Shown here: piece after piece, positions 32,819-41,142 of the stretch
How the letters are laid out: each line of letters begins with the position of its first letter
How positions within the stretch are numbered: the first letter of the stretch is position 1
From: Chromatiaceae bacterium
GTDB lineage: Bacteria > Pseudomonadota > Gammaproteobacteria > Chromatiales > Chromatiaceae
Assembly (NCBI GenBank): GCA_025458165.1
Contig: JALOTB010000023.1
Span: 1-41,142, forward strand
Direction of reading: 5' to 3'
DNA: 41,142 bases
Translations under genes and position numbers: made by a program
The notes under the pieces: model-generated
The model's database searches: none
Told to the model about the DNA's origin: nothing
Seen by the model: the letters and a program-made list of their open reading frames with translations, nothing else

Positions 32819-35458
32819 TCACAGGTCCGCGAGCGCCTTGGAGGCGACCTCGTAGACGTCCTTCGACAGGGCCTCGACCGCGAGGATGTGCCCCAGCTCC
32901 GCGCGCATCAGGGCCTGGCGTGCCGGGTCGAAGCGGCGCCAGCGCACCATCGACTGAAGCAGTCGCGAGGCGATTTGCGGGTTCAGCGGATCGAGCTCCA
33001 GGACCTGCTCGCGCAGGAAGCGGTAGCCGCCCCCGTCGGCGGCGTGGAAGCGCGCCTGATTTCCGGCGCAGAAGGCGCCGACCAGGCTCCGCACCCGGTT
33101 GGGGTTGCGGTTGGAGTAGGCCGGATGGGCGAGCAGGCGGCGGACCTCGCTCAGGGTCTCCTCGCGGGCGCTGGTCGCCTGGATGCTGAACCACTTGTCG
33201 AGCACCAGCGGGTCATCGGACCAATGCCGGTAGAAGTCGGCCAGGGCCCGGTCGCGCGGCTCGCCGCCCCGGTCGACGAGGAGCCGCAGGGCGGCCATCA
33301 CATCGGTCATGTTGTGCTGGCCGTCGAGCTGGGCCTGGCAGAGTGCGGCGGCCTCCTCATCGCCTGTCTGCATCAGGTAGGCAAGGCCGAGGTTCTTGAG
33401 CGCGCGCCGGCCGCTCGCCTCCGGCGTCGGCTGGTAGGGACCCGGATCGGCGCTCTCGCGGTAGAGCCTGAGCAGGTCCGCGTACAGCGCCCCGCCGATC
33501 TCCGCGCGCAGGGCCTCACGGGCGCGGTGAATGCCGTCGACGTCGACCACCTCCATCTGATCCGCCAGGTAGCCCTCCGAGGGCAGGGTCAGGATCTCCG
33601 CCCGCAAGGCCGGCTCGACGTCCCGATCGAGGAGCGCCCGGCGGAAGGCCAGCAGGAAGCTCGCGGGTGGCCGGGCGGCCGGGTCGTGGATCATTGCCAG
33701 CAGCAGGCGCTGGGCGAGCGTCTGGGCGGCGTCCCAGCGGTTGAAGCCATCGCTGTCGTGGGCCATCCGGTGCGTCAGGTCCTCGTCGCGGTAATCGCAG
33801 CGGAGCTTGACTGGTGCCGAAAAGCCGCGCAGCAGGGAGGGCACCGGAGACTCCGGGACGTCGACGAAGCGGAAGGACTCCCGCGCCCCCCGCATCTCCA
33901 GCACCCGCGTGGTCGGTGCGGCACCCTCCTCCCCTGCAAGCCGCAGCGGCAGGTCGCGCCCATCCGGGCCGAGCAGGCCCATTGCCACCGGGATGTGCAG
34001 CGGCTCCTTGTGCGGCTGGCCGGGAGTCGGCGGCGTGTGCTGGGCAAGCGTCAGGGTATAGGTGGCCGTGGGGGCGTGATGGTGCCCCTCCGCCGTCAGC
34101 TCGGGTGTCCCGGCCTGGGCGTACCAGCGGCGGAACTGGCCGAGGTCGCGCCCGCTCGCGTCCTCCATGCAGGCGACGAAGTCATCGGTGGTCACCGCCT
34201 GGCCGTCATGGCGCTCGAAATAGAGGTCGGTCGCCCTGCGGAAGGTCTCGGGGCCGAGCAGGTTGGCCTGCATACGGACCACCTCGGCGCCTTTCTCGTA
34301 GACCGTGGCGGTGTAGAAGTTGTTGACCTCGATGTAAGAGGCCGGGCGCACCGGGTGGGCGAGCGGTCCCGCGTCCTCGGCAAACTGGCGCCCGCGAAGC
34401 TGACGCACGTCATGGATGCGCTTGACCCCACGCGAGCCCATGTCGGCGGAGAACTCCTGGTCGCGGAAGACGGTGAAGCCCTCCTTGAGGCTCAACTGGA
34501 ACCAGTCGCGGCAGGTGATGCGGTTGCCCGTCCAGTTGTGGAAATACTCGTGGGCGATGACCCCTTCGATCCCCGCGAAGTCCTGATCGGTGGCGGTGTC
34601 CGGGCGCGCCAGGACGAATTTGGCGTTGAAGACGTTGAGGCCCTTGTTCTCCATCGCGCCCATGTTGAAGTGGCTCACGGCCACGATGTTATAGACATCG
34701 AGGTCGTACTCGCGCCCGTAGCGCTCCTCGTCCCAGCGCATCGCCCGTTTGAGTGAGGCCATGGCGTAGTCGCACTTGTCGATGTTCTCGGGCTCGACGT
34801 AGATGTTGAGCGCCACCTCCCGCCCCGAGACGGTGGTGAAGCGGTCGGAGACGGCGCGCAGGTCGCCCGCCACCAGGGCGAAGAGATAGCTCGGCTTGGG
34901 GAAGGGGTCGTCCCAACGGGCGAGCCGGCGGCCGTCGGCGAGCCGCTCGCTGCCGGCCGGATTGCCGTTCGAGAGCAGCACAGGGTAGCGCGCCGGGTCC
35001 GCCACCAGGGTCGCGGTGAAGCGGGTCATCACGTCGGGGCGGTCCAAGAAATAGGTGATGCGCCGGAAGCCCTCCGCCTCGCACTGGGTGCAGAGCATCT
35101 CTCCGGACACGTAGAGCCCCTCGAGCGCGGTGTTCTGCTCGGGGTGGATACGCACGACCGTCTCCAGCGCGAAGCGATCGGGGACGCGCCGAACGCGCAG
35201 GCTCGCGTCATCCGCGTGGTACTCCGCGCGGCCCAGCACCCGCCCGTCGAGCCCGACCTCCACGAGCTCCAGGCCCTCGCCGTCGAGCACCAGGTCACCG
35301 TCACCGCGGGTGGCGGCGGGGTTGCGTCGCAGCTCCAGTCGGGCACGGACCGCGGTCACCGCGGCATCCAGCGCGAAGTGCAGATCGGCCCGGTCGATGA
35401 GGAACTCGGGCGGCCGGTAATCGGCGAGGTGCACGGCGGTGGGGGTGTTGCGGTACAT
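32819..35458 (-). CDS. pepN: aminopeptidase N (PepN)
   Basis: An 879-residue cytosolic M1 aminopeptidase, close to the usual 870. The substrate-binding GAMEN is in MGAMENKGLNVFN. The zinc site is HEYFHNWTGN...LKEGFTVFRDQEFS (HExxH plus Glu 18 residues on). The C-terminal helical domain is complete. It removes N-terminal residues from peptides. The ATG at 35458 has AGGAG six bases upstream; an in-frame extension to 35524 is rejected. It is divergent from grxC. Confidence 0.96.
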   Translation of the reverse strand: MYRNTPTAVHLADYRPPEFLIDRADLHFALDAAVTAVRARLELRRNPAATRGDGDLVLDGEGLELVEVGLDGRVLGRAEYHADDASLRVRRVPDRFALETVVRIHPEQNTALEGLYVSGEMLCTQCEAEGFRRITYFLDRPDVMTRFTATLVADPARYPVLLSNGNPAGSERLADGRRLARWDDPFPKPSYLFALVAGDLRAVSDRFTTVSGREVALNIYVEPENIDKCDYAMASLKRAMRWDEERYGREYDLDVYNIVAVSHFNMGAMENKGLNVFNAKFVLARPDTATDQDFAGIEGVIAHEYFHNWTGNRITCRDWFQLSLKEGFTVFRDQEFSADMGSRGVKRIHDVRQLRGRQFAEDAGPLAHPVRPASYIEVNNFYTATVYEKGAEVVRMQANLLGPETFRRATDLYFERHDGQAVTTDDFVACMEDASGRDLGQFRRWYAQAGTPELTAEGHHHAPTATYTLTLAQHTPPTPGQPHKEPLHIPVAMGLLGPDGRDLPLRLAGEEGAAPTTRVLEMRGARESFRFVDVPESPVPSLLRGFSAPVKLRCDYRDEDLTHRMAHDSDGFNRWDAAQTLAQRLLLAMIHDPAARPPASFLLAFRRALLDRDVEPALRAEILTLPSEGYLADQMEVVDVDGIHRAREALRAEIGGALYADLLRLYRESADPGPYQPTPEASGRRALKNLGLAYLMQTGDEEAAALCQAQLDGQHNMTDVMAALRLLVDRGGEPRDRALADFYRHWSDDPLVLDKWFSIQATSAREETLSEVRRLLAHPAYSNRNPNRVRSLVGAFCAGNQARFHAADGGGYRFLREQVLELDPLNPQIASRLLQSMVRWRRFDPARQALMRAELGHILAVEALSKDVYEVASKALADL

Positions 35459-35532
35459 GGCGGCTCCTGGGTTGACCTCGGGCAGTGGCGGACGCCTTGA
35501 CGGGGCGGCGGGTGGGGCATACAACAGCGCGA

Positions 35533-35556
35533 CTCGCGGGTCCGCGAGCTTTTATT
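35533..35556 (+). terminator. hairpin with T-tract between pepN and grxC
   Basis: CTCGCGG-GT-CCGCGAG (35533-35548) is followed by CTTTTATT, the form of an intrinsic terminator on the plus strand. No plus-strand gene precedes it, so it might end a small antisense or leader transcript, or be an operator in the divergent region. Confidence 0.45.
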
Positions 35557-35649
35557 CCGGCCGGCTGGACCGATTTTAATCGAGTCGCCCACCACCACCC
35601 AGCAAGCCGGCCCGCCTCGGATCGGTGCCGGAACGGACAGGACCGACTC

Positions 35650-35900
35650 ATGCCCAAAGTCGTGATGTATACCACCATGGTCTGCCCTTACTGCATCCGG
35701 GCCAAGCACCTGCTGCAGCGCAAGGCCGTCGACTATGAGGAGATCCGCATCGACGGCGACTACGAGCAGATGCAGGTCATGATGGCGCGCAGCCGCCGCC
35801 AGACCGTCCCGCAGATCTTCATCGACGACTTCCACGTCGGCGGCTACGACGACCTCGCCGAGCTGGAGGCCCGCGGCGAGCTCGACCCCCTGCTCGGCCG

Positions 35901-35904
<4 letters not shown>
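35650..35904 (+). CDS. grxC: glutaredoxin 3
   Basis: An 84-residue dithiol glutaredoxin with active site CPYC (C12, C15) and the glutathione-site TVPQIFID and GGYDDLAEL motifs. It reduces disulfides and supports ribonucleotide reductase using glutathione. ATG 35650 is chosen because it gives the canonical MPKVVMYTTMVCPYC start and is preceded by AGGAC. Its stop overlaps the start of the next gene (ATGA). Confidence 0.95.
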
Positions 35905-36302
<398 letters not shown>

Positions 36303-36335
36303 TCCCCTCCGGCCACCAGCCGCCCAGGTAGCGCG

Positions 36336-36791
36336 ATGGACAACGAGACCTTCCGCCAGACCTACCGCGCCATCAACGAGCGCTTCTGCGCGTACGAGAA
36401 GAGCATCCTCACCAACAACTGCGAATGCTCCCAGGCGCACCGCTTCTGCATCGCCGAGCGCGAGGGCGTGCACTGCCGGAGCGACCCCGCCCAGGCGCGC
36501 TGCCTGGAGCTGCTCGACACCCTGCGCCGCCAGGCGCGCTTCGCGCTGAAATCCACCGACGACCGCTCCGCCCTCCCGCATGCCAAGGCCATGCGCATCC
36601 AGGTCGGCGGCCTGCGTGGGCTGCACGCCGCGCTCGCCCCGGACGAGCCCGTACCCGCCAAGATCGACGACGTCAACGGCCTGATCGAGGCCGCCATCGC
36701 CCGCTTCGGCGACCTCGCGAGCCTGCCCTTCCAACCCATCATCCAGCAGATCGCCGCCTACAAGGGCCGCCGGCTGCGGCGGCTCAAGTAG
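36336..36791 (+). CDS. Cys-rich unknown protein
   Basis: A 151-residue soluble protein. All six cysteines lie in the first 56 residues (C18, C29, C31, C38, C47, C56), in a pattern that could bind an iron-sulfur cluster or zinc (NNCECSQAHRFCIAEREGVH). The rest is helical with a basic C-terminus (KGRRLRRLK). It starts 33 bp after hslR on the same strand and is probably the third gene of the grxC transcript. Neighbouring a glutaredoxin makes a metal or redox role attractive, but no family is recognised. Confidence 0.75.
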   Translation: MDNETFRQTYRAINERFCAYEKSILTNNCECSQAHRFCIAEREGVHCRSDPAQARCLELLDTLRRQARFALKSTDDRSALPHAKAMRIQVGGLRGLHAALAPDEPVPAKIDDVNGLIEAAIARFGDLASLPFQPIIQQIAAYKGRRLRRLK

Positions 36792-37098
36792 CCACCGAGG
36801 GCCGGGGAATCGATCCACCCTTGGGCGTTGCCGAGGGCCTCTCCCAACTCGGTCCCGGTCCGTCGGACGCGACTGCCCGATGCGCTCCTGTGGCAAGTCC
36901 ATCAGGCGACCGATGCCAAAGGGAACCGGGTTCTATTTTTCAGCCTATTAAGGCTTGTTGCTTAGATGCGACTTGAGTTTTTTGCGCGACGGCTTAGAGT
37001 TTGGGTGAGGGTGCCCGGAGAGCCCATCAGGCGACCCAAAGCTCGTCTCGCCGAACGGCACCTGGATCTGTCGTCTCGATCCCTTTCGGTGCACGTCC
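36792..37098. other. intergenic region upstream of the large PBP gene
   Basis: No gene is supported in these 307 bp. AGCCT-ATTA-AGGCT (36942-36955) is a small hairpin in an AT-rich island and may be a weak terminator for the gene ending at 36791 or part of a promoter. The 13-mer CCATCAGGCGACC occurs twice, near 36899 and 37024, about 125 bp apart. Confidence 0.45.
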
Positions 37099-40000
37099 AT
37101 GCCCCACTCCCGGTCGCTCACCCGTCGGTGTCGCCAAACGGCGCTCGTCCTGGTCTTGGCAACGGCCACGGGTGCCGCAGGGTGGGCGGTGCAGCGGGAG
37201 ATCCAGTCGTCATCGCTCCAGGCTCGGCTGTTCACCCGGCTGTCGGACGGTTTCGCCGTCTCGGTGGAGCCGGGGGCAAGCCCGGCGAGCCGCTTCCCGG
37301 CCGGCGGGCCCTACGACGAGCGCCTCGGTTACGCGCGCATCCCGACCTTCGTCGATTCGCTGACGCGCTTCGGCTACGTCATCGACCGGCAGGCGCGCCT
37401 GTCGCCGGAGCTGGTCTCGTTCATCGACTGGGGCGGCTTCCCGGTGTACCGCGAGAAGTCCCATGCCGGGCTCGCCATCCTCGACCGCACCGGCAACGAG
37501 GTCTATCGCGCCCGGCACCCGGAGCGGGTGTTTCCTGAGTTTGCGAGCATCCCCGGCCTGATCGTGGCGACCCTGCTCTTCGTCGAAAACCGGGAGCTGC
37601 TCGACGACCGCATCCCCACCCGCAACCCCGCGGTGGAGTGGGACCGCTTCGCGGCCGCGAGCGTCAACGCCGTGACGAGCTCGATTCTGCCGACCGGGCA
37701 GCGCTTCGGCGGCTCGACGCTGGCGACCCAGATCGAGAAGTACCGCCACTCACCAGAGGGGCGCACCAGCTCGCCCAAGGAGAAGCTGCGTCAGATCCTC
37801 TCGGCGAGCGCGCGCGCCTATCAGGACGGCCCGGACACCTCGGCCGCGCGGCGGCGGATCGTGCTCGACTACGTCAACTCCACCCCGCTTTCGGCGCGCC
37901 CCGGCTTCGGTGAGGTGATCGGCCTGGGCGATGGACTCCATGCCTGGTTCGCCACCGACCTCGACGAGGCGATCGAGCGGCTGGCCGAGTCGCCCGCCGA
38001 TGGGCCAGACACCGCTCGGCGCGGACAGATCTACAAGCAGGTCCTCAGCCTCCTCCTGGCCCAGCGCCGGCCCTCCTACTACCTGATCAGCGGGCGCGCG
38101 GAGCTGGTCAGCCTCGCCGATGCCCATCTGCGCGTCCTCGCCCACCATGGGATCATCGACGCCGAGCTGCGCGACGCGGCGCTCGCCGAGCCGCTGGTGT
38201 TTCGCGCCGAGCCGCCGCAGCCGGCCCCGGCCTCGTTCGTCGAGCGCAAGGCGCTCAACGCCATCCGCGCCCATCTCCTCTCGGTGCTCGGCGTGGGCAG
38301 CTTCTACGAGCTCGACCGGCTCGACCTGCGTGCCCAGGCGACGCTCGACGCCCGCGCCCAGGCGGCGGTGACCGCCACCCTCAAGCGCCTGATGGAAGCG
38401 GAGGAGGCAAAGAAGGCGGGGCTCTTCGGTGACCGGCTGCTGCGCGGGGACCCGGCGGGCATCGCCTACAGCTTCACCCTCTACGAGCGGGGGCCCGATG
38501 CCAACCGCCTGCGGGTGCAGGCGGACAACCTGGAGCGCCCGCTCGATCTCAACGAAGGGGGCCGGTTCGACCTCGGCTCGACGGCGAAGCTGCGCACCCT
38601 CACCACCTACCTGGAGATCATCGCGGAGCTGCATGCGCGCTATGCGAGCGCGTCCGCCGCCGAGCTCAAGGAGGTGCTGGCGGACGCGAGCGACCCCTTG
38701 AGCCACTGGGCCGTCGAGCATCTGGCGAAGGCCAAGGACCGCTCGCTCCAGGCCATGGTCGACGCGGCGATGGGGCGCAGCTACTCGGCGAACCCCGGGG
38801 AGTCCTTCTTCACCGGCCGCGGCTCGCACCGCTTCGCCAACTTCGACGATCGATTCAACGGGCCGATGCCGGTGCGCGAGGCCTTCCGCCACTCGGTCAA
38901 CCTGGTCTTCATCCGGATGATGCGGGACCTCGTCAAGTACTACCAGGCCGAGGGTCCCGAGCCGGTGCGGGCGATCCTGGGCAACCCGGAGCACCCCGCC
39001 CGTCGCGACTACCTGGAGCGCTTCGCCGGGCCCGACGAGGCACTGGCCCTGCTCGGCAGCCGGGCCCGACCCGTGCCCCATCGCTTGGCGACGGTGTTCC
39101 GCTCGGTACGCCCACAGGCGCCGGTCGAAGCGCTCGGGGCCTTCATCCAGCGCCGCCTGCCGGATTCGACGCTCTCACCCAAGGAGCGGCAGGCCCTCTA
39201 CGACAAGTACGGACCGGACCGCTTCAACCTCCACGACCGCGGCTACATCGCCCGGCTGCACCCGTTGGAGCTCTGGCTCGTCGCCCACCTCCAAGACCAC
39301 CCGCAGGCGCGCCGCGGCGAGGTCATGGCCGCCAGCGCCGAGGTGCGTCAGGAGGTCTACCAGTGGCTGTTCAAGTCCAAACGCAAGGGGACGGCCGACA
39401 CGCGCATCCGCATCATCGCGGAGGAGGAGGCGTTCCGGAAGGTGCATCAGTCCTGGCGCCGTCAGGGCTACCCCTTCGCCTCGCTCGTGCCCTCGCTCGC
39501 GACCTCGATCGGCAGCTCGGCGGACCGCCCGGCGGCGCTCGCGGAGCTGATCGGGATCATCCTGAACGATGGGGTGCGGCTGCCGACGGTACGGGTCGAG
39601 ACCATCCACCTGGCGGAAGACACCCCCTACGAAACGCACCTGGCACGGGACCACGCCGAGCCGGTGCGGGTGCTGCCAAGCGAGGTGGCGGGCGCCTTGC
39701 GCCCCGTGCTCGCCGACGTCGTCGCCAATGGTACGGCCAAGCGGCTCGCCGGGGTCTACAAGGACCGCGACGGCAAGCCGCTCAGGGTGGGCGGCAAGAC
39801 CGGCACGGGCGACGAGCTCGCCGACCGCTACGGCCCGGGCACCGAGGCCGGCAAGGCCAAGGAGGTAAGCCGCAGCGCCGCCTTCGCCTTCTTCCTCGGC
39901 GACCGCTTCTTCGGCGTGGTCACCGCCCATGTACCAGGGGTCAACGCCGCCAAATACCGCTTCACCAGCGCCCTGCCGACCCAGGTGCTCAAGGCGCTCG

Positions 40001-40122
40001 AGCCCGACCTGGCCGCGTTGCTGGCCGAACCGAGCCCGGTGCCGGTGCCGGCCGAGGGCCAAAGGCTCGCCGCCGCCGAGGGAGAAGCCTCGACGGCCGG
40101 CCTGATTGCAGAACACCATTGA
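37099..40122 (+). CDS. large atypical class A penicillin-binding protein
   Basis: A 1007-residue envelope protein with one N-terminal membrane anchor (~13-31). The glycosyltransferase-like part keeps FVENREL (E163 in the place of the catalytic EDxxF Glu) and GGSTLATQ (204-211). The H-x-G-x-D continuation is replaced by an insertion (DDRIPTRNPAVEW). The transpeptidase part has SxxK at S494-K497 (GSTAK), SxN at S599-N601 (SVN) and KTG at 900-902 (GGKTGTG). The stretch between SxN and KTG is about 300 residues, roughly twice the usual. It is far longer than the PBP1A encoded at 27708-30224 and clearly a separate branch. A specialised peptidoglycan synthase is likely; activity of the glycosyltransferase is uncertain. 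Confidence 0.85.
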   Translation: MPHSRSLTRRCRQTALVLVLATATGAAGWAVQREIQSSSLQARLFTRLSDGFAVSVEPGASPASRFPAGGPYDERLGYARIPTFVDSLTRFGYVIDRQARLSPELVSFIDWGGFPVYREKSHAGLAILDRTGNEVYRARHPERVFPEFASIPGLIVATLLFVENRELLDDRIPTRNPAVEWDRFAAASVNAVTSSILPTGQRFGGSTLATQIEKYRHSPEGRTSSPKEKLRQILSASARAYQDGPDTSAARRRIVLDYVNSTPLSARPGFGEVIGLGDGLHAWFATDLDEAIERLAESPADGPDTARRGQIYKQVLSLLLAQRRPSYYLISGRAELVSLADAHLRVLAHHGIIDAELRDAALAEPLVFRAEPPQPAPASFVERKALNAIRAHLLSVLGVGSFYELDRLDLRAQATLDARAQAAVTATLKRLMEAEEAKKAGLFGDRLLRGDPAGIAYSFTLYERGPDANRLRVQADNLERPLDLNEGGRFDLGSTAKLRTLTTYLEIIAELHARYASASAAELKEVLADASDPLSHWAVEHLAKAKDRSLQAMVDAAMGRSYSANPGESFFTGRGSHRFANFDDRFNGPMPVREAFRHSVNLVFIRMMRDLVKYYQAEGPEPVRAILGNPEHPARRDYLERFAGPDEALALLGSRARPVPHRLATVFRSVRPQAPVEALGAFIQRRLPDSTLSPKERQALYDKYGPDRFNLHDRGYIARLHPLELWLVAHLQDHPQARRGEVMAASAEVRQEVYQWLFKSKRKGTADTRIRIIAEEEAFRKVHQSWRRQGYPFASLVPSLATSIGSSADRPAALAELIGIILNDGVRLPTVRVETIHLAEDTPYETHLARDHAEPVRVLPSEVAGALRPVLADVVANGTAKRLAGVYKDRDGKPLRVGGKTGTGDELADRYGPGTEAGKAKEVSRSAAFAFFLGDRFFGVVTAHVPGVNAAKYRFTSALPTQVLKALEPDLAALLAEPSPVPVPAEGQRLAAAEGEASTAGLIAEHH

Positions 40123-40359
40123 GGGACATACCGCGGCCCCGGAACGCCCGTTCGGCACCGGCGCCGCAAGTCCCTCGTGTTGTCGCTCACGTTATTCCGC
40201 CGGATTCTCTCAGAGTAATCCGCGCTGGACCCTCCGGATTCCGCCAGCGCTGTTTCCGCGGCTTCTGAGTCCTGACTACGCCGAGACCCCTTGGGTCCTC
40301 GCGACGGCAGCAACCGGCAATGACCTGCCGCCGGGCGTAGTCACTCCCGCGGCAGGTTA
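40123..40359. other. intergenic region with overlapping inverted repeats
   Basis: No gene is seen. TGACTACGCC (40273-40282) pairs with GGCGTAGTCA (40334-40343), enclosing CGGCAG/CTGCCG (40305-40310, 40325-40330). ACCTGCCG (40323-40330) also pairs with CGGCAGGT (40350-40357). These could form alternative folded structures next to the repeat element that follows. Confidence 0.55.
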
Positions 40360-40391
40360 ACGCGCATATGTGAAGCTTCACATATGCGCGT
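40360..40391. repeat. perfect 32-bp palindrome
   Basis: ACGCGCATATGTGAAG is followed immediately by its exact reverse complement. The right half contributes the outer end of the left terminal repeat of the adjacent element. It could be a recombination core (for example 12-bp arms around the 8-bp GAAGCTTC) or the scar of two joined element ends. Confidence 0.9.
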
Positions 40392-40417
40392 CTATGTGAA
40401 GTTGCAAACTATGTGAA
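40383..40417 (+). repeat. left terminal inverted repeat
   Basis: A 35-bp repeat beginning TATGCGCGTCTATGTGAAG, with a second CTATGTGAA at 40409-40417. It differs from the right end only at its 22nd base. Confidence 0.9.
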
Positions 40418-40747
40418 CATGTTGCCCGTGCGCCAGCTGCTCCAAGCACTTGAGGCAATCATAGCTTCACATAGTTTTCCAACGCTGCAATACCTCGAGT
40501 TGGCCCACCAGCAGGCGGGATCGACTGATAGTGCATGCCGAGGCGACGAGAAACGCCGTCTTTAGGGGCTGGTTGGCGCGAACCTGGACGACTGACCCCT
40601 CTAGATGACTACCTCTCTGCCGAACCGCCACCCAACGGTTGACGGGTAGTATCGCGGCAAAGCGGAAAACTATGTGAAGGTCCCACGCCGTGTACTTCGC
40701 CGCAACCCCGCACCTGCGTAGATGCTCGGTAACCAACCTCACCTAAC

Positions 40748-40782
40748 TTCACATAGTTTGAAACTTCACATAGACGCGCATA
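40748..40782 (-). repeat. right terminal inverted repeat
   Basis: The reverse complement of this segment matches the left repeat at 34 of 35 bases. CTTCACATAG copies start at 40747 and 40764, again 17 bp apart. Confidence 0.9.
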
Positions 40783-41142
40783 GCGGTCCCCGGCCGCGGC
40801 GGCAACGAGCCGGGAGCGTTTCCGGAAAGCGGACGCCGCGCTGGTCTGCTTCGAGGACGGCTCCGAGCGAATGGTCATCCGTCGGAGGGCAACAGCCGAC
40901 AGGCAGGACCCGACCCAAAGCAGTCACGAGGCCGCGACCGTCCGTGGCAGGTTCGTTCCATAAGCGGACATCAAACTCGGGTGCATGCAGCGACCTGGCC
41001 GCCGCCTGAAGGTGTCTCCGCGAGACCCTGACGGCAGTCCGGTCTCGGACTCATCTTCCCCCGTCCGACCAGCTTGATTGTAACGTAACAGTCGGAAACT
41101 ACAGGAAGTATCGCCCGGCAGGCGGGCGTAGCGCCTGGCTAC
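40783..41142. other. non-coding right edge
   Basis: No convincing gene, RNA or terminator is visible. The stretch around 40830-40980 (GGAAAGCGGACGCCG, GACCCAAAGCAGTCACGAG, AAGCGGACATCAAACTC) resembles decayed dispersed sequence often seen between genes in gammaproteobacteria; this is recollection only. Confidence 0.4.

Larger units (their letters stand above)
40383..40782. mobile_element. 400-bp element with 35-bp terminal inverted repeats (MITE-like)
   Basis: The ends at 40383-40417 and 40748-40782 are inverted repeats identical at 34 of 35 positions. Each holds two direct copies of CTATGTGAA 17 bp apart. Inside, a second inverted pair GGAAAACTATGTGAAG lies at 40465-40480 (minus) and 40664-40679 (plus). 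With the flanking palindrome there are eight copies of the core TATGTGAA in about 410 bp. The middle (~180 bp) has no recognisable gene; a 91-codon minus frame there is unsupported. No target duplication is visible. The layout resembles multi-site transposase or recombinase ends of a non-autonomous element. Confidence 0.7.

Noticed and set aside
32888..34756. 622-codon plus-strand frame across pepN
   Set aside because: Antisense of an intact pepN with both catalytic motifs; no domain of its own.
36966..37538. Frame beginning upstream of the large PBP gene
   Set aside because: Out of frame with the PBP and overlapping its N-terminus; low-complexity His/Arg/Pro content.
40467..40742. 91-codon minus frame inside the repeat element
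   Set aside because: It uses a GTG start with no ribosome site, contains the internal repeats, and matches no family.
41084..41095. Second Zur-like sequence TGTAACGTAACA
   Set aside because: It is too short and not symmetrical like the 14777-14791 box, and no gene follows within the window.

Overview
The window is GC-rich (roughly two thirds G+C) and its gene content points to a gammaproteobacterium, most plausibly a member of the Chromatiales/Chromatiaceae type (purple sulfur bacteria and relatives). It has Gram-negative envelope genes (LptF, outer-membrane protein, class A PBPs), type IV pilus parts, c-type cytochromes, a [NiFe]-hydrogenase maturation factor and a PepN/GrxC/Hsp15 set typical of that class. 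The taxonomy is inferred from gene families only; no rRNA, tRNA or photosynthesis gene is present to fix it.

Layout. 1-3785: a sigma54 enhancer-binding regulator, followed by a pentaheme cytochrome and a diheme c4-type cytochrome. The gap between them carries a well-formed sigma54 promoter and an upstream palindrome, so the three genes look like one regulatory module. 3786-6414: a structured intergenic region, a striking methionine-rich membrane-anchored helix protein, then CBS-domain and HPP-family membrane genes on the minus strand. 6415-10364: an unrecognised coiled-coil protein, a YhcC-type radical SAM protein, a MerR-type regulator with a divergent promoter/operator, and two small unknown genes. 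10418-14791: a zinc-type ABC importer operon (permease, ATPase, binding protein, His-rich outer-membrane protein, small DUF2946-like protein) with a Zur-like box at its head. 15091-20162: lptF, a small coiled-coil protein, a minimal RlpA and hypF. 20163-27387: pilU, a small ORF, a histidine-kinase-like sensor with an eroded ATPase domain, a ChaN-PDZ protein divergent from an M1-family peptidase, and a tandem PilZ protein. 27708-32746: PBP1A, then a graveyard of fragments (ISAs1-type transposase end, a secreted-protein piece, an RND pump tail, a damaged hicBA pair), then an AI-2E/PerM-type permease. 32819-36791: pepN, divergent from grxC-hslR and a Cys-rich unknown gene. 37099-40122: a large atypical class A PBP. 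40123-41142: no convincing gene, but dense inverted repeats, including a 400-bp element with 35-bp terminal inverted repeats.

How the parts work together. The cytochrome module is probably an electron-transfer branch switched on by the sigma54 activator. The zinc operon is probably derepressed under zinc starvation. PilU and the tandem PilZ protein belong to surface motility and c-di-GMP signalling. Two class A PBPs, RlpA and LptF belong to envelope biogenesis. The best candidates for something undescribed are the repeat-built element at the right end, the sigma54/palindrome-controlled cytochrome pair, the Met-rich helix protein, the eroded kinase and the atypical PBP.
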